DNA of 64,000 bases, taken from NCBI RefSeq assembly GCF_019056515.1, contig NZ_CP064873.1, forward strand, positions 1,426,001-1,490,000. Reading direction: 5' to 3'. The stretch is from Microbacterium paraoxydans. GTDB taxonomy: Bacteria > Actinomycetota > Actinomycetes > Actinomycetales > Microbacteriaceae. The notes under the pieces are model-generated. The model did no database searches. It saw only the letters and a list, made by a program, of their open reading frames with translations, and had not been told where the DNA came from. Below, piece by piece: positions 24,538 to 33,169 of this stretch (positions within the stretch are counted from its first letter, which is position 1; each line of letters begins with the position of its first letter). The position numbers were made by a program, and so were the translations under genes.

Positions 24538-25833
24538 TCAGGGCTCGGGGTTCTCTGCGTCGTAGGCGCGGAACCGCGGGTGCCGACGGGCGAGGAGGGC
24601 GACGAGCACGATCACGAGGATGCCGCCGAGCAGCGGGGGGAACCACAGCGACGTCAGCGTCGCGAGGGTCCCGGCGTAGAGGGCGCCGACGCGGGGGCCG
24701 CCGGTCACCACGACGACGAAGAGCCCCTGCAGGCGTCCGCGCATGGCGTCGGGCACTGCCGCCTGCATCATGGTGTTGCGATAGATCGAGCTGATGTTGT
24801 CCGAGGCGCCGGAGAGCGCGAGCGCCACGCAGGCGGCGACGATGAGGAGGACGTGCGGCCGGTCCTCGCCGGCGGGCGTCGCGGAGAAGGCGCCGATCAG
24901 GAGGACGACGCCGAACAGGGCGATCGCGGCGCCGTAGGCCTCGATGGCACGGGCGATCCCACGACCGTGCCACCGGTACTGCACCACGCGGCCGGAGAAC
25001 AGGCTCGAGGAGAAGGTGCCGACGGCGACCGCCGCCGTGAGGATGCCGGTCGTGAACGCCCCGCCGCCGAGGATCACGGTGCCCAGCGCCGGGAAGAGCA
25101 CGAGCGGCTGCCCGAAGGTCATCGCGATGATGTCCATGACGTACTGCATCCGGATGTTGCCCGCCCGGCGGAGGAAGCGCCAGCCGTCGACGAGTGAGGC
25201 GAGACCGGGGCGCACGGTGTCGCCTTCGGGGCGCAGGGCGGGGAGGGTCCACAGTCCGAGGAACATCGACAGCATGAGCACGACGTCGATCGTGTACGTC
25301 CAGCCGTACCCGGTGAGGGCCACGAGGAGTCCGGCCAGCGCGGGGCCGGCCATGACCGTGAGTCCGAAGGCGACGCCGTTGAGCGCGGACGCGGCGGCGA
25401 GCATGCGGCGGGGGATGAGCCGGGGGACGATCGCCGTCCGGGTGGCCATGCCGACCGAGTTCGCCGCCGAATTCACGATGCTCAGCGCGTACAGCCACCA
25501 GATCGTCTCCGTCCCCGTCCACGTGAGCGCGGCGAGGAGCGCGGTGGAGGCGAACGTCACGGTGGCCGCGATCAGCGCGACCCGCCGGCGGTCGAACGCG
25601 TCGGCGAGCATGCCGCCGTACAGACCGGCGAGGATCATCGGGAGGAGACCGGCGACGGCGATCATCGAGACGGCGAACGTGCTCTCGGTCAGTTCGAACA
25701 CGTGCAGCATCACGGTCACGATGGTGAGCTGACCGCCGATGCCGGCGAGCGTCGAGCCGATCCACATCCGGGCGAAGGCCGGGCTCGCCTTCAGCGGGGT
25801 GAGGTCGATCAGATGGCCGCGTCGGGAGCTCAC
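24538..25833 (-). CDS. MFS transporter (EntS-like exporter family)
   Basis: A 431-residue major facilitator with twelve hydrophobic segments and the loop 2-3 motif [15 protein letters not shown]. It resembles the drug/siderophore exporter subgroup (EntS-like: [28 protein letters not shown] at the end). Substrate unknown. The start is GTG 25833 behind an [12 protein letters not shown] Shine-Dalgarno; TAGGCT at about 25861-25866 on the minus strand would give a short leader. Another start within the first residues is possible. Confidence 0.85.
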   Translation of the reverse strand: MSSRRGHLIDLTPLKASPAFARMWIGSTLAGIGGQLTIVTVMLHVFELTESTFAVSMIAVAGLLPMILAGLYGGMLADAFDRRRVALIAATVTFASTALLAALTWTGTETIWWLYALSIVNSAANSVGMATRTAIVPRLIPRRMLAAASALNGVAFGLTVMAGPALAGLLVALTGYGWTYTIDVVLMLSMFLGLWTLPALRPEGDTVRPGLASLVDGWRFLRRAGNIRMQYVMDIIAMTFGQPLVLFPALGTVILGGGAFTTGILTAAVAVGTFSSSLFSGRVVQYRWHGRGIARAIEAYGAAIALFGVVLLIGAFSATPAGEDRPHVLLIVAACVALALSGASDNISSIYRNTMMQAAVPDAMRGRLQGLFVVVVTGGPRVGALYAGTLATLTSLWFPPLLGGILVIVLVALLARRHPRFRAYDAENPEP

Positions 25834-25921
25834 AGGGCGATCTTCTTCTGCACATCCCGAGCCTAGTTGACCGGTGCGCCCCGCTCCGGACCCCGTGTCC
25901 CGTCGTGGTCGTTCGGGCTGG

Positions 25922-26018
25922 TAGACTCGTCAGGTTGCCGTTCGATCGGCCGCGGATAAAGAGAGCTCACGCATCAGGCGTCGGGCGCCGCGCAACAAGC
26001 AGAGAGGGGATCGAATCT
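25922..26018 (+). promoter_or_regulatory. rpsO promoter and leader, possible S15 autoregulation
   Basis: TAGACT (25922-25927) would be the -10 box; the leader is about 85 nt. GTTCGATC (25940-25947) can pair with GATCGAAT (26009-26016), closing the whole leader 2 nt before the ATG and next to the Shine-Dalgarno GAGGGG. S15 represses its own mRNA in several bacteria by binding leader structure; that this leader does so is inference. Confidence 0.45.
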
Positions 26019-26288
26019 ATGGCACTGGAAGCAGACGTCAAGAAGGCGATCATCGAAGAGTACGCGACGCACCCCGGTGACACCGGATCCCCCGAGGTGC
26101 AGGCCGCGATGCTGACGCAGCGCATCAAGGACCTCACCGAGCACCTGAAGGAGCACAAGCACGACCACCACTCGCGTCGTGGTCTGTTCCTGCTCGTGGG
26201 TCAGCGCCGTCGTCTGCTCGGCTACCTCCAGAGCGTCGACATCGAGCGGTACCGCTCGCTGATCGCACGCCTTGGTCTTCGCCGATAA
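26019..26288 (+). CDS. rpsO: 30S ribosomal protein S15
   Basis: Primary rRNA-binding protein of the 30S platform. The 89-residue product [20 protein letters not shown]... has the family blocks [33 protein letters not shown] and [12 protein letters not shown]. Length is the family norm. ATG 26019 was chosen over upstream in-frame starts because of AGAGAGGGGA at 26001-26010 and the conserved N-terminus. A perfect hairpin terminator follows. Confidence 0.98.
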   Translation: MALEADVKKAIIEEYATHPGDTGSPEVQAAMLTQRIKDLTEHLKEHKHDHHSRRGLFLLVGQRRRLLGYLQSVDIERYRSLIARLGLRR

Positions 26289-26331
26289 GGCACCACGGAC
26301 CCAGCGTTCAATTGCGCAGAACATTCTTGAG

Positions 26332-26362
26332 AAGGCCGCCCCACGGTGTGGGGCGGCCTTCG
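26332..26362. terminator. bidirectional terminator rpsO / oxygenase
   Basis: Perfect 13-bp stem GAAGGCCGCCCCA / TGGGGCGGCCTTC with a 5-nt loop, between convergent genes. Confidence 0.85.
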
Positions 26363-26387
26363 TCATGTCCGGACGGTGTGGATCCGC

Positions 26388-27392
26388 TCAGGCGGGCGCC
26401 TGCACCAGGTCGGGGTGGTGGATGGCCGCCACGTCGGGGTGCGCCCGCAGGCGGGACTTCATGGCGTTCTCGCCGTAGGTCGCGTGGATCGGATTGCTCG
26501 GGTCCTCGGTGACTCCGGTGGCCTCGGCGGCGAGGTCGGCGGGGAGCTCGAGCAACGGCAGTTGCTGGTCGAGGGCGGGGTTGAAGAAGAACGGGATCGA
26601 GATGCGCTCCTCGGGCGCCCGCGGCGAGATCACCCGGTGGTTCGTCGCCTTGAGGTAGCCGCCGGTGGCGTACTCGAGCAGCTCGCCGATGTTGACGACG
26701 AAGGCGCCGGGAACCGGGGGAGCCGACACCCACTCGCCGTCACGCTCGACCTGGAGCCCGCCCTTGCCGGGCTCGACCCAGAGCAGCGTCAGCACCCCGG
26801 AGTCCTTGTGCGCGCCGACGCCCTGCTGCGGTTCCGGCTCGTTCGTGCCCGGGTACCGCACGATCTTGATCAGGGTGGACGGATCGCGGAACGTCTCGTC
26901 GAAGTAGGTCTCCTCGGCCCCGAGAGTGAGGGCCCAGGCGCGCAGGAGCTTGCGGGCGATCTCCGTCAGGGCGTCGTGCCACTCGGTGACGACCTGCTTC
27001 AGCTCGGGCTGGGCGGCCGGCCAGAGGTTGGGGCCGATGAGGCGGTTGAAGGCGGGGCCGCCGTCCACCGGCTCGCGCTCGGGGCCGATGTCGATCTGCT
27101 CGCGCCAGTCGACCTTGCCCTGCGTCCGTTCCCCGCCGATCCGGGTGTAGCCGCGGAAGTGCGGGCTGTTGACGTTCTCGATCGCGAGCTTGTCCTCCTC
27201 CGGCAGGGCGAAGAAGTCGAGGGCCGCCTGGTGCAGCCGCGCCTCGAGTTCCGGTGAGATCCCGGTGCCGGTCAGGTAGAAGAAGCCGACGTCGTGAGTG
27301 GCCGCGCGGAGGTCGTCGCGGAAGCGCGCCGCGGCCTCGGGGCCGTCGTCGAGCTGGGACAGGTCGAGGATGGGGAGCGAGAGTTCAGCCAT
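26388..27392 (-). CDS. isopenicillin N synthase-like 2-oxoglutarate/Fe(II) oxygenase
   Basis: A 334-residue member of the plant/fungal-type 2OG-Fe(II) dioxygenase family. The N-terminal DIOX_N region is LPILDLSQL...FYLTGTGI; the catalytic domain carries the iron-binding HKD in VGAHKDSGVLTLLW and the second histidine in TNHRVISP followed by the oxoglutarate-binding R-x-S in EERISIPFFFNP. Substrate is unknown; there is no beta-lactam cluster, so it is unlikely to make penicillin. The start ATG 27392 has TAGCCT 6 nt upstream. It is divergent from efeU. Confidence 0.88.
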   Translation of the reverse strand: MAELSLPILDLSQLDDGPEAAARFRDDLRAATHDVGFFYLTGTGISPELEARLHQAALDFFALPEEDKLAIENVNSPHFRGYTRIGGERTQGKVDWREQIDIGPEREPVDGGPAFNRLIGPNLWPAAQPELKQVVTEWHDALTEIARKLLRAWALTLGAEETYFDETFRDPSTLIKIVRYPGTNEPEPQQGVGAHKDSGVLTLLWVEPGKGGLQVERDGEWVSAPPVPGAFVVNIGELLEYATGGYLKATNHRVISPRAPEERISIPFFFNPALDQQLPLLELPADLAAEATGVTEDPSNPIHATYGENAMKSRLRAHPDVAAIHHPDLVQAPA

Positions 27393-27398
27393 GGACCG

Positions 27399-27404
27399 AG
27401 GCTA
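27399..27404 (-). promoter_or_regulatory. -10 element TAGCCT of the oxygenase gene
   Basis: TAGCCT, CGGTCC, ATG 27392 on the minus strand: leaderless spacing of 6 nt. Confidence 0.5.
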
Positions 27405-27484
27405 TGTCGGGGATGTGGCCGGAGGACGCTCTGTTGCACTCCATTACCTCCGGCGGTGGTGTCGGGGCGGCGCCGGTTGCGGTG

Positions 27485-27515
27485 CTAGAGTCTCGGTGGT
27501 AAGGGATGCCTTACC
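27485..27515 (+). promoter_or_regulatory. efeUOB promoter with DtxR/IdeR-like iron box
   Basis: TAGAGT (27485-27490) is a plausible -10 box. Directly downstream is the perfect inverted repeat GGTAAGGgatgCCTTACC (27498-27515), close to the DtxR/IdeR consensus TTAGGTTAGSCTAACCTAA. A repressor bound there would cover the transcription start, giving iron-dependent repression of the operon. Confidence 0.65.
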
Positions 27516-27542
27516 TCAGTCGTCAGTCAGAGAGTGTCTCCC

Positions 27543-28481
27543 GTGCTCGCCACCTTCCTCATCGGACTCCGCGAGGGTCTCGAAGCCGCGCTCGTCGTCG
27601 GCATCCTCGTCGCCTACCTCCGCCGTCTCGGTCGCCGGGACGCGCTGCCGAAGATGTGGGCCGGGGTCGGTCTCGCGATCGCCCTCGCTCTGGGCATCGG
27701 CGCGATCCTGACCTTCGGGGCCTACGAACTGACCTTCCAGGCGCAGGAGCTGATCGGCGGCGGGTTGTCCCTCGTCGCGGTGGCGATGGTGACGTGGATG
27801 ATCTTCTGGATGCAGCGCGCCGGCCGCACCATGAAGGCGACTCTGGAGGGCGGCATCGATCGCGCGCTGACGGTGGGTGGTCTCTGGGCGCTCATCGCGA
27901 TCGGCTTCGTCTCCGTCGCCCGCGAGGGGATCGAGACCACGCTGCTGCTGTGGTCGATGGTGCAGTCCTTCGGCGACGCCCCCTCGGCCCTCGTCGGCGC
28001 GCTCCTGGGACTCTCCGTGGCCGTCGTGCTCGGCTGGCTCATCTCCCGCGGGGCGCTGCGCCTGGACCTGCGCCGCTTCTTCGCCTGGACGGGCGGCTTC
28101 CTCGTGATCGTCGCGGCCGGCGTCCTCGCCTACGCGCTGATGGATCTGCAGGAGGCGGGCGCCCTTCCTGGCCCGTTCACCGCCGCCGCTCCGCTCGACC
28201 CGGTCACCGGCGCCGTCGCCGTGGGCGCGGCCGGCTTCCCGTTCGGCTGGGCGTTCGACGTGTCGGCGGCGATCGCTCCCGGCGGCGCGCTGGCCTCCGT
28301 CCTGCAGGCCACGGTCGGCTTCATGCCCGCCATGACCTGGCTGCAGGTGCTCGCCTGGGGTCTCTACATCCTCGTCGTGGGCGGGCTCTACCTCCGCGGC
28401 CTGCGCTCGGCACGCCCTTCGACGCGCGGCGCCTCCGCCGCCACCCCGACGTCTTCCCTCACACAGCAAGGAGCAGCATGA
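27543..28481 (+). CDS. efeU: EfeU/Ftr1-type ferrous/ferric iron permease
   Basis: Membrane permease of the EfeUOB iron importer. The product (312 residues from GTG 27543) has about seven transmembrane segments and the two REGLE-type motifs, LREGLEAAL near the N-terminus and AREGIETTL in the fourth helix, that carry iron in this family. GTG 27543 places REGLE at residue 10 as in E. coli EfeU; GTG 27534 is an alternative three codons upstream. Overlaps efeO by 4 nt. An iron box lies in the promoter. Confidence 0.93.
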   Translation: MLATFLIGLREGLEAALVVGILVAYLRRLGRRDALPKMWAGVGLAIALALGIGAILTFGAYELTFQAQELIGGGLSLVAVAMVTWMIFWMQRAGRTMKATLEGGIDRALTVGGLWALIAIGFVSVAREGIETTLLLWSMVQSFGDAPSALVGALLGLSVAVVLGWLISRGALRLDLRRFFAWTGGFLVIVAAGVLAYALMDLQEAGALPGPFTAAAPLDPVTGAVAVGAAGFPFGWAFDVSAAIAPGGALASVLQATVGFMPAMTWLQVLAWGLYILVVGGLYLRGLRSARPSTRGASAATPTSSLTQQGAA

Positions 28482-29710
28482 TCACCTCGCACCGGGTCCT
28501 CGCCGCGGCAGCCGCCGCGGGTACCGCCGTCCTCCTCCTCAGCGGCTGCGTCGCGAAGAGCGATGCCCAGGCGACGGCGGCGTTCGACGTCTCATCCACC
28601 GCCACGGACTGCGCCGTCTCCGCGTCCACCGCGAAGAGCGGGACGCTGACGTTCGATGTGACGAACGACACCGATCAGGTCTCCGAGTTCTACCTGCTGG
28701 CCGAGGACGGACTGCGGATCGTCGGCGAGGTCGAGAACATCGCCCCGGCCGCGTCCCGCACCCTCACGGTGGTCGCCCAGCCGGGCGAGTACTTCACGCT
28801 CTGCAAGCCGGGCATGGTCGGCGACGGTGTCGGCCGGGCGTCGTTCACGGTGACCGGAGACCGCGTGGCGGTGGACGGCCCCGACGCCGAGCAGAAGCAG
28901 AAGGCCGTCGATCTCTACGGGGCGTTCGTGAAGGATCAGGTCGGGCAGCTCGTGCCGGCCGTGGAAGACCTCGTGACCGCCTACGAGTCCGGCGACGACG
29001 AGACCGCCCGTACGCTCTTCCCGCAGACGAGGGCGTTCTACGAGCGCATCGAGCCCGTCGCCGAGGCGCTCGGAGACCTCGACCCGCGGATCGACTACCG
29101 AGAGGTCGATGCGGTGGCGGAGGGCCTGGACTGGACCGGCTTCCACCGCATCGAGAAGGACCTCTGGGCGCCGGCGAAGGACGCACTGAACGCCGACGGA
29201 GAGACCCCGGCATGGCAGGACTGGGCGCCGTCCACGCCCGCGGAGCGCGCCGATTACGGCGACCTGCTCCTGGCCGACGTGCAGGAGCTGTACGACTACG
29301 TGCACTCGGACGACTTCACCACCGCGCTGGATGACCAGGGGATCGGCGGCATCTCGAACGGCGCGATCGCACTGCTCGACGAGGTGGCCACCGGCAAGAT
29401 CTCCGGCGAGGAGGACTGGTGGTCCGGCACGGATCTCTTCGACTTCGCCGCGAACGTCGAGGGCTCCAAGATGGCCTTCTCGCTGGTGCAGGACTTCGCC
29501 GCGGCGCAGGGCGACGACGGCGAGGCCCTCGTCTCCGAGATCGAGACCGGATACACCGCCCTCGAGGAGTCCCTCGCCGCGCACGGCTCGCTCGCCGAGG
29601 GCTTCGTGGGGTACGGCGAGCTGACCGATGCCGACAAGCGCGAATTCACCGACCTCATCAACGCGCTCGCCGAGCCGCTCTCGCAGCTCACCGGCACGGT
29701 GCTCGACTGA
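28478..29710 (+). CDS. efeO: EfeO periplasmic/extracellular iron-binding lipoprotein
   Basis: Substrate-binding component of EfeUOB. The 410-residue protein has a lipoprotein signal peptide ending in LLLSGC, a cupredoxin-like N-terminal domain (about residues 45-130), and a C-terminal M75/imelysin-like helical domain with the HxxE metal motif in FHRIEKDLW. ATG 28478 lies behind AAGGAGCAGC and overlaps efeU. It is exported and lipid-anchored. Confidence 0.94.
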   Translation: MITSHRVLAAAAAAGTAVLLLSGCVAKSDAQATAAFDVSSTATDCAVSASTAKSGTLTFDVTNDTDQVSEFYLLAEDGLRIVGEVENIAPAASRTLTVVAQPGEYFTLCKPGMVGDGVGRASFTVTGDRVAVDGPDAEQKQKAVDLYGAFVKDQVGQLVPAVEDLVTAYESGDDETARTLFPQTRAFYERIEPVAEALGDLDPRIDYREVDAVAEGLDWTGFHRIEKDLWAPAKDALNADGETPAWQDWAPSTPAERADYGDLLLADVQELYDYVHSDDFTTALDDQGIGGISNGAIALLDEVATGKISGEEDWWSGTDLFDFAANVEGSKMAFSLVQDFAAAQGDDGEALVSEIETGYTALEESLAAHGSLAEGFVGYGELTDADKREFTDLINALAEPLSQLTGTVLD

Positions 29711-29735
29711 CGACGGCACACGGAGGAGCACGGAC

Positions 29736-31040
29736 GTGAACGAGTCGGAATCCGTCGCCCGGGAGGCGCCGGCGGCCCTGCCGTCGGAGCCCTCCGGCGG
29801 CGGTCTCAGCCGCCGCGGGCTGCTCGGGCTGGCCGTCGGCGGTGGTGTCGCCGGCCTGGCCGTCGGGCTGGGGGCCGGGACGGCCGGAGGCATGGCGCTC
29901 GGGCGGGCGCGTGCCGCCGAGGACGCCGAGTCGCGGTACGAGTTCTTCGGCGCGCACCAGGCCGGCATCACGACGCCCGTGCAGGACCACCTGCACTTCG
30001 CGAGCTTCGACATGATGCCCCGCACCGATCGGGACGACCTCATCTCCCTGTTGCAGGACTGGTCGTACGCCGCGGCGCGGATGACGCAGGGGCTGGAGGT
30101 GAGTGCGAGCGGCGCGGTGAACGGTCCCGCCGAAGCGCCCCCGGATGACACGGGGGAGGCGCTGGGGCTCCCCGCCGCGGGCCTGACCCTCACGTTCGGG
30201 TTCGGTCCGGGGCTGTTCGAGAACGAGGACGGCGATCGCTACGGTCTCGCCGCTCGGCGTCCGTCCGGCCTCGCACGGCTCCCCGCCTTCCTCGGGGACG
30301 ACCTCGATCCGGCGGCGTCGCACGGCGACCTGTGCATCCAGGCCTGTGCCGACGACCCCCAGGTCGCCGTGCACGCGATCCGCAACCTCAGCCGCATCGC
30401 GTTCGGGCGGGCCCGCCTGCGCTGGTCGCAGCTCGGATTCGGCAAGACCTCGCGCACGACGGCAAGTCAGGCCACGCCCCGGAACCTCTTCGGCTTCAAG
30501 GACGGCACGGCCAACATCCTCGCCGACGACACCGCGGCGCTCGCCGAGCACGTCTGGGTCGCCGGGGGTGACGAGCCGTCCTGGATGGCCGGCGGTTCGT
30601 ATCTGGTCGCCCGGAAGATCGCCATGCTCATCGAGACCTGGGACCGGGTGCGCCTGGCCGAGCAGGACACGATCATCGGACGGGACAAGGGGGTCGGGGC
30701 ACCGCTCTCCGGAGGCGACGAGTTCACGGCCCCCGACTTCCGCGGCACGGAGATCGATGCGAACAGTCACGTCCGGCTCGCGCATCCGGAGCAGAACGAC
30801 GGCATCCGCATCCTGCGCCGCGGGTACAACTACGTCGACGGCAACAACGCCCTGGGACGACTCGACGCCGGGCTGTTCTTCCTGTCCTACCAGCGTGATC
30901 CCGCCCAGTTCATCAGCCTGCAGCGCCGCCTGTCGACCGACCGTCTCAACGAGTACATCCGTCACGTGGGCTCGGGCATCTGGGCCATCCCGCCGGGAGC
31001 GCGACCGGGTTCGTACGTGGGGGCGGAGCTGTTCGCCTGA
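29736..31040 (+). CDS. efeB: EfeB, Tat-exported DyP-type heme peroxidase (deferrochelatase)
   Basis: Third component of EfeUOB, a dye-decolorising-type heme peroxidase that is exported by Tat and acts on ferrous iron or heme. The 434-residue protein has a twin-arginine signal (LSRRGLLGLAVGGGVAG), the DyP motif GFKDGTANI with the catalytic aspartate, and conserved blocks such as YLVARKIAMLIETWDR and FFLSYQRDP. GTG 29736 has GGAGGAG at 29722-29728. It ends 6 nt before the stop of the convergent hydrolase gene, with no terminator between. Confidence 0.95.
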   Translation: MNESESVAREAPAALPSEPSGGGLSRRGLLGLAVGGGVAGLAVGLGAGTAGGMALGRARAAEDAESRYEFFGAHQAGITTPVQDHLHFASFDMMPRTDRDDLISLLQDWSYAAARMTQGLEVSASGAVNGPAEAPPDDTGEALGLPAAGLTLTFGFGPGLFENEDGDRYGLAARRPSGLARLPAFLGDDLDPAASHGDLCIQACADDPQVAVHAIRNLSRIAFGRARLRWSQLGFGKTSRTTASQATPRNLFGFKDGTANILADDTAALAEHVWVAGGDEPSWMAGGSYLVARKIAMLIETWDRVRLAEQDTIIGRDKGVGAPLSGGDEFTAPDFRGTEIDANSHVRLAHPEQNDGIRILRRGYNYVDGNNALGRLDAGLFFLSYQRDPAQFISLQRRLSTDRLNEYIRHVGSGIWAIPPGARPGSYVGAELFA

Positions 31041-31046
31041 GCAGAC

Positions 31047-31931
31047 TCAGCCGGCAGCGACGTCTTCGAGGACGGCGACGGCGTCCGCGGCGAACGCATC
31101 CGCTCCGGCGTGATCGTGGGCGGTCACCGTCACCACCGCGTCGCCGAGGAAGAGCAGCAGCTGGCCGTGGGCCCCGTGCAGCCGCCACGCCCGCCCCGGG
31201 CCCTGCCAGCCCGCGAGCGCATAGCGGTCGTAGCCCGGATTGACGCCCGCGACGACGCCGTCCTCGTGCATGGCGTCGATCCACTCCGGGGCGACGAGTC
31301 GACGTCCCTGCCAGGAGCCGCGATCGCGGATGAGCAGCCCCAGGCGCGCGACCTCCTCGGTGCGGAGCGGCAGGCCGCCACCCGCCTCGATGCGTCCGTT
31401 CGGGCATCTCGACCAGAGCACGGCCTCGATGCCGAGCGGGGCGAAGAGGCGCGTCGAGAGGTAGTCGCCGACGTCGCCCACGCGGGTCGCGAGGGCGGTC
31501 ATCGCGGTGTAGGTGCTCGCGTTGGAGTACTGGAACACACGCCCGCGCGACGGCCGTCGCAGGAACTCGCGGGCCAGATCCGGCCAGTCCGTCATCAGCG
31601 TCTCGGACCACGGCAGGTCGATGCCGCTCGACATCGACAGCAGATGACGCAGGGTGACGCGAGCGACGCCCTCGCCGAGTTCGTGCTCCGGCAGGAGGGT
31701 GGCGACGGGGTCGTCCAGGCGGATCAGTCCGTCGTCGGCGGCGAGGGCGGCGGCCAGCACGCAGACGCCCTTCGCGATCGAGTGCACGTCCTCACGGACG
31801 TCGGGCGTCCAGCGGTGATCCGCGGTGTCATCGCCGATGCGCACGTGGAGCCCGTGCGCGGCGAACCCCTGGGAGTCGGCGATGGCGACGAGCCGGTCCC
31901 GGACCTCGGACGCGGGGCGGGCGGCTGTCAT
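31047..31931 (-). CDS. serine hydrolase, class C beta-lactamase fold
   Basis: A 294-residue protein of the beta-lactamase/penicillin-binding-like esterase family. The nucleophile motif SxxK is SIAK (in DVHSIAKGV), and the second motif YxN is YSNAS. No signal peptide is visible, so it may be a cytosolic or unusually exported esterase. Its ATG 31931 overlaps the stop of the upstream acyltransferase gene by 4 nt, so the two enzymes are made together, perhaps acting on the same cell-surface substrate; that is inference. Confidence 0.85.
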   Translation of the reverse strand: MTAARPASEVRDRLVAIADSQGFAAHGLHVRIGDDTADHRWTPDVREDVHSIAKGVCVLAAALAADDGLIRLDDPVATLLPEHELGEGVARVTLRHLLSMSSGIDLPWSETLMTDWPDLAREFLRRPSRGRVFQYSNASTYTAMTALATRVGDVGDYLSTRLFAPLGIEAVLWSRCPNGRIEAGGGLPLRTEEVARLGLLIRDRGSWQGRRLVAPEWIDAMHEDGVVAGVNPGYDRYALAGWQGPGRAWRLHGAHGQLLLFLGDAVVTVTAHDHAGADAFAADAVAVLEDVAAG

Positions 31932-33058
31932 CGCGGACGCCGGGAGCCGGTCGGGTCGTTGCGGCGACCTTCCCGCGACGCGAGCTCGGGATCGGCGAAC
32001 AGCCACCGCGGCCGCGGCTCCACGAGCGGACGGAACACCCGCCGCACGGGCTTGGTCGCGAGCAGCAGTGCGAGGACCACCGAGAGCGCCGTGACCGCAG
32101 GGAGCCAGAACCAGGTCGGCTCGAGGTCGCGCAGCACGCCGCTCTCGCGGAACGGGTAGAGCACGAAGGAGTGCAGGAGGTATACGTACATCGTGTACTG
32201 ACCGAACGTGGTCCACCAGTACGCGCCGCGGGGGATGAGGGCGAAGAAGGCGGCGCACAGCACGACCGCGAGCAGCATGAGCAGGATGCGGATGCCGCCG
32301 GCCCACCACTGGTCGCCGACGAGGTCGACGTAGGAGTCCTCGTAGAACAGCCAGTGCCGCAGGTCGACCGCCTGCCACAGCGGCAGCCAGTTCCACGCCG
32401 CCCATCCGGCCGTGCCGAGGACGACGAGCGCGAGGACGCGGCTCCACCACGGGCGGACGTCGAGGAGGCGGAGGCGGTCGACGACGTTCTTCTCCCGGAG
32501 CCACCAGCCCAGGGTGAAGAACGGCAGCAGGCCCAGGGTCCGGGAGAGTGAGAACGTGCTGTCGACGTTCGGCAGGTAGCCGGCGCCGATGGAGATCACG
32601 ATCGTCCACAGCAGCGGCCAGCGCAGGAGCGCGAGGTACGGGAGGACGAGACGGAAGATCCCGAGCGCGAGCAGGAACCAGAGCGTCCAGCTGGGCTGCG
32701 TCGGGTTCGGGGTGGTCTCTCCCTCCACGAGCCACTTCGTGAGCGTCCAGAGCGCCTCGAAGATGACGTAGGGGAGGATGATGTCGGTGATGACGCGGGC
32801 CATCTGCGTCCGGGTGGGGGAGCCCGACTTGGAGAAGTAGCCCGAGATGATGGCGAACGCCGGCATGTGGAACGCGTAGAGCGCCAGATAGAAGGCGAAG
32901 GCGATGTCCGAGTCGTAGCTGAGGCGCTGGATGGCATGGCCCAGCACGACGAGGACGATGCAGGCGTAGCGGGCGTTGTCCCAGAAGGGCACGCGGCGGC
33001 GTCTGCGGGGAACCGGTCCGGTGCTGGGTCCTGTGGTGCCGACCCCGGTGGTGCTCAT
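31928..33058 (-). CDS. acyltransferase family 3 membrane protein
   Basis: A 376-residue integral membrane O-acyltransferase with about ten helices and the family start ARYACIVLVVLGHAIQ containing the conserved histidine, followed by YAFHMPAFAIISGYF. These enzymes acylate sugars or surface polymers. The N-terminal 25 residues are a Thr/Gly/Arg-rich cytosolic tail. The start ATG 33058 has TAGCCT 6 nt upstream. Coupled to the downstream serine hydrolase gene. Confidence 0.88.
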   Translation of the reverse strand: MSTTGVGTTGPSTGPVPRRRRRVPFWDNARYACIVLVVLGHAIQRLSYDSDIAFAFYLALYAFHMPAFAIISGYFSKSGSPTRTQMARVITDIILPYVIFEALWTLTKWLVEGETTPNPTQPSWTLWFLLALGIFRLVLPYLALLRWPLLWTIVISIGAGYLPNVDSTFSLSRTLGLLPFFTLGWWLREKNVVDRLRLLDVRPWWSRVLALVVLGTAGWAAWNWLPLWQAVDLRHWLFYEDSYVDLVGDQWWAGGIRILLMLLAVVLCAAFFALIPRGAYWWTTFGQYTMYVYLLHSFVLYPFRESGVLRDLEPTWFWLPAVTALSVVLALLLATKPVRRVFRPLVEPRPRWLFADPELASREGRRNDPTGSRRPR

Positions 33059-33064
33059 TCTCCG

Positions 33065-33070
33065 AGGCTA
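33065..33070 (-). promoter_or_regulatory. -10 element TAGCCT of the acyltransferase operon
   Basis: TAGCCT lies exactly 6 nt before ATG 33058 on the minus strand. Confidence 0.5.
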
Positions 33071-33100
33071 CCGGTCGGGAATAAAGTTGCCGTGCACGCG

Positions 33101-33130
33101 TTGACCCAATTACATTCAAATGAATAGAAC
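33101..33130 (+). promoter_or_regulatory. LLM monooxygenase promoter with operator-like palindrome
   Basis: TTGACC (33101-33106) and TAGAAC (33125-33130) are 18 nt apart. Between them is ATTC-AAAT-GAAT (33114-33125) preceded by TAC, giving TACATTCA, the element also seen upstream of yceI. Confidence 0.5.
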
Positions 33131-33169
33131 CGGATGTCCGGCATCCGATTCGGAGAACACGGAGCAATC

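Noticed and set aside
28441..28477. Frame continuing from upstream into efeO
   Set aside because: It lacks a signal peptide context; the lipoprotein signal begins at ATG 28478 with a good Shine-Dalgarno and ATGA coupling to efeU.
29628..29735. Upstream start of efeB at 29628
   Set aside because: It overlaps the efeO coding region in another frame and removes the Tat signal from the N-terminus; GTG 29736 has a strong Shine-Dalgarno.
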